5,380 bases of DNA from Chloroflexota bacterium (GTDB taxonomy: Bacteria; Chloroflexota; Anaerolineae; Promineifilales; Promineifilaceae), in contig JAUVOB010000138.1 in assembly GCA_030599405.1 (NCBI GenBank), positions 1 through 5,380 of the forward strand, written 5' to 3'. The translations under genes were made by a program, and so were the position numbers. The notes beneath the pieces are model-generated. The model had not been told where the DNA came from. It was given only the letters and a program-made list of their open reading frames with translations, and ran no database searches. Of the stretch, positions 5,100-5,380 are shown piece by piece (positions within the stretch are counted from its first letter, which is position 1; each line of letters begins with the position of its first letter).

Positions 5100-5380
5100 A
5101 TGTCAGAGATAACAATGATTAGCGAGGTATCAGAAGTTGTCGTATATCCGGATCGAGCGCGTCTGACCGCAACCGCAGAAACGGATCTCGAGGTTGGTAA
5201 TCATCGGATCGTTATCGACCAACTTCCCATGTTGAGTGCACCCGAATCAATGCGCGTAAGCGGACAGGGTATCGCGCGGGTACAAATAGCATCGGTTGAT
5301 GTAAGGCGGTCATTTTACGAGCGTACACCGGTTGCCATGGTCCGCGAGATCGAAGACCAGATTCTAGAGTTGAGTGATGA
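5100..5380 (+). CDS. MuiA-family (DUF4140/DUF4139) protein, 3' end missing
   Basis: The first 93 codons of a gene that runs off the right edge. The visible part matches the N-terminal DUF4140 domain of the mucoidy-inhibitor A family. It opens with the strand VVVYPDRARLTATAE (residues 13-27), then LEVGNHRIVIDQLPM (30-44), APESMRVSGQG (47-57), ARVQIASVDVRRSF (59-72), and then a helix beginning VAMVREIEDQILEL (78-91). In the family this last part leads into a coiled coil before the C-terminal DUF4139 domain, and full-length proteins are around 500 residues or more, so most of the gene is missing. There is no signal peptide, suggesting a cytoplasmic product. The biochemical role of the family is not established; the name comes from an effect on exopolysaccharide production. 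The start is set by the strong ribosome site 8 bases upstream. It follows the M28 lipoprotein gene and may be co-transcribed with it across the 15-bp repeat array. Confidence 0.85.
   Translation, partial: MSEITMISEVSEVVVYPDRARLTATAETDLEVGNHRIVIDQLPMLSAPESMRVSGQGIARVQIASVDVRRSFYERTPVAMVREIEDQILELSD

Overview
The window carries six protein-coding genes, all on the + strand, packed with gaps of 55 to 236 bases. No RNA gene, insertion sequence, integrase, CRISPR array or phage gene was seen. The layout suggests a bacterium with folate-dependent tRNA modification and secreted lipoproteins carrying Thr/Pro-rich linkers. The trmFO gene, the repeated PTATWT linker and a MuiA-type (DUF4140/DUF4139) gene together would fit Chloroflexota. 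That assignment is an inference from style and gene content; no rRNA or other phylogenetic marker is present.

Left part (1-2283): the 3' part of a HEAT-repeat protein gene (cut by the left edge), an AEC-family membrane transporter started by GTG, and a small four-unit TPR protein also started by GTG. Gaps of 62 and 55 bases would allow co-transcription. The first gap holds a perfect 7-bp inverted repeat. HEAT and TPR proteins are generic protein-binding scaffolds, so no shared pathway can be read from them.

Middle (2284-3875): the longest gene-free stretch (236 bases) ends in an extended -10 promoter placed so that transcription should begin at or next to the A of the trmFO ATG. This predicts a leaderless mRNA. 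TrmFO is complete, with both catalytic cysteines and the FAD-binding glycine motif. It makes 5-methyluridine at position 54 of tRNA using methylenetetrahydrofolate.

Right part (3876-5380): a secreted lipoprotein of peptidase family M28 that looks most like the animal/bacterial zinc-dependent glutaminyl cyclases. It carries an 18-bp tandem repeat encoding its linker. It is followed by a 93-base gap occupied largely by a 15-bp tandem repeat, then the 5' end of a MuiA-family gene (DUF4140 domain), which runs off the right edge. The M28 and MuiA-like genes lie in the same reading frame and are separated by a single amber codon.

I found no convincing evidence of an undescribed multi-gene system. 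The best leads are the intergenic 15-bp minisatellite, the putative glutaminyl-cyclase lipoprotein with an Asp in a zinc-ligand position, and the probably leaderless trmFO.
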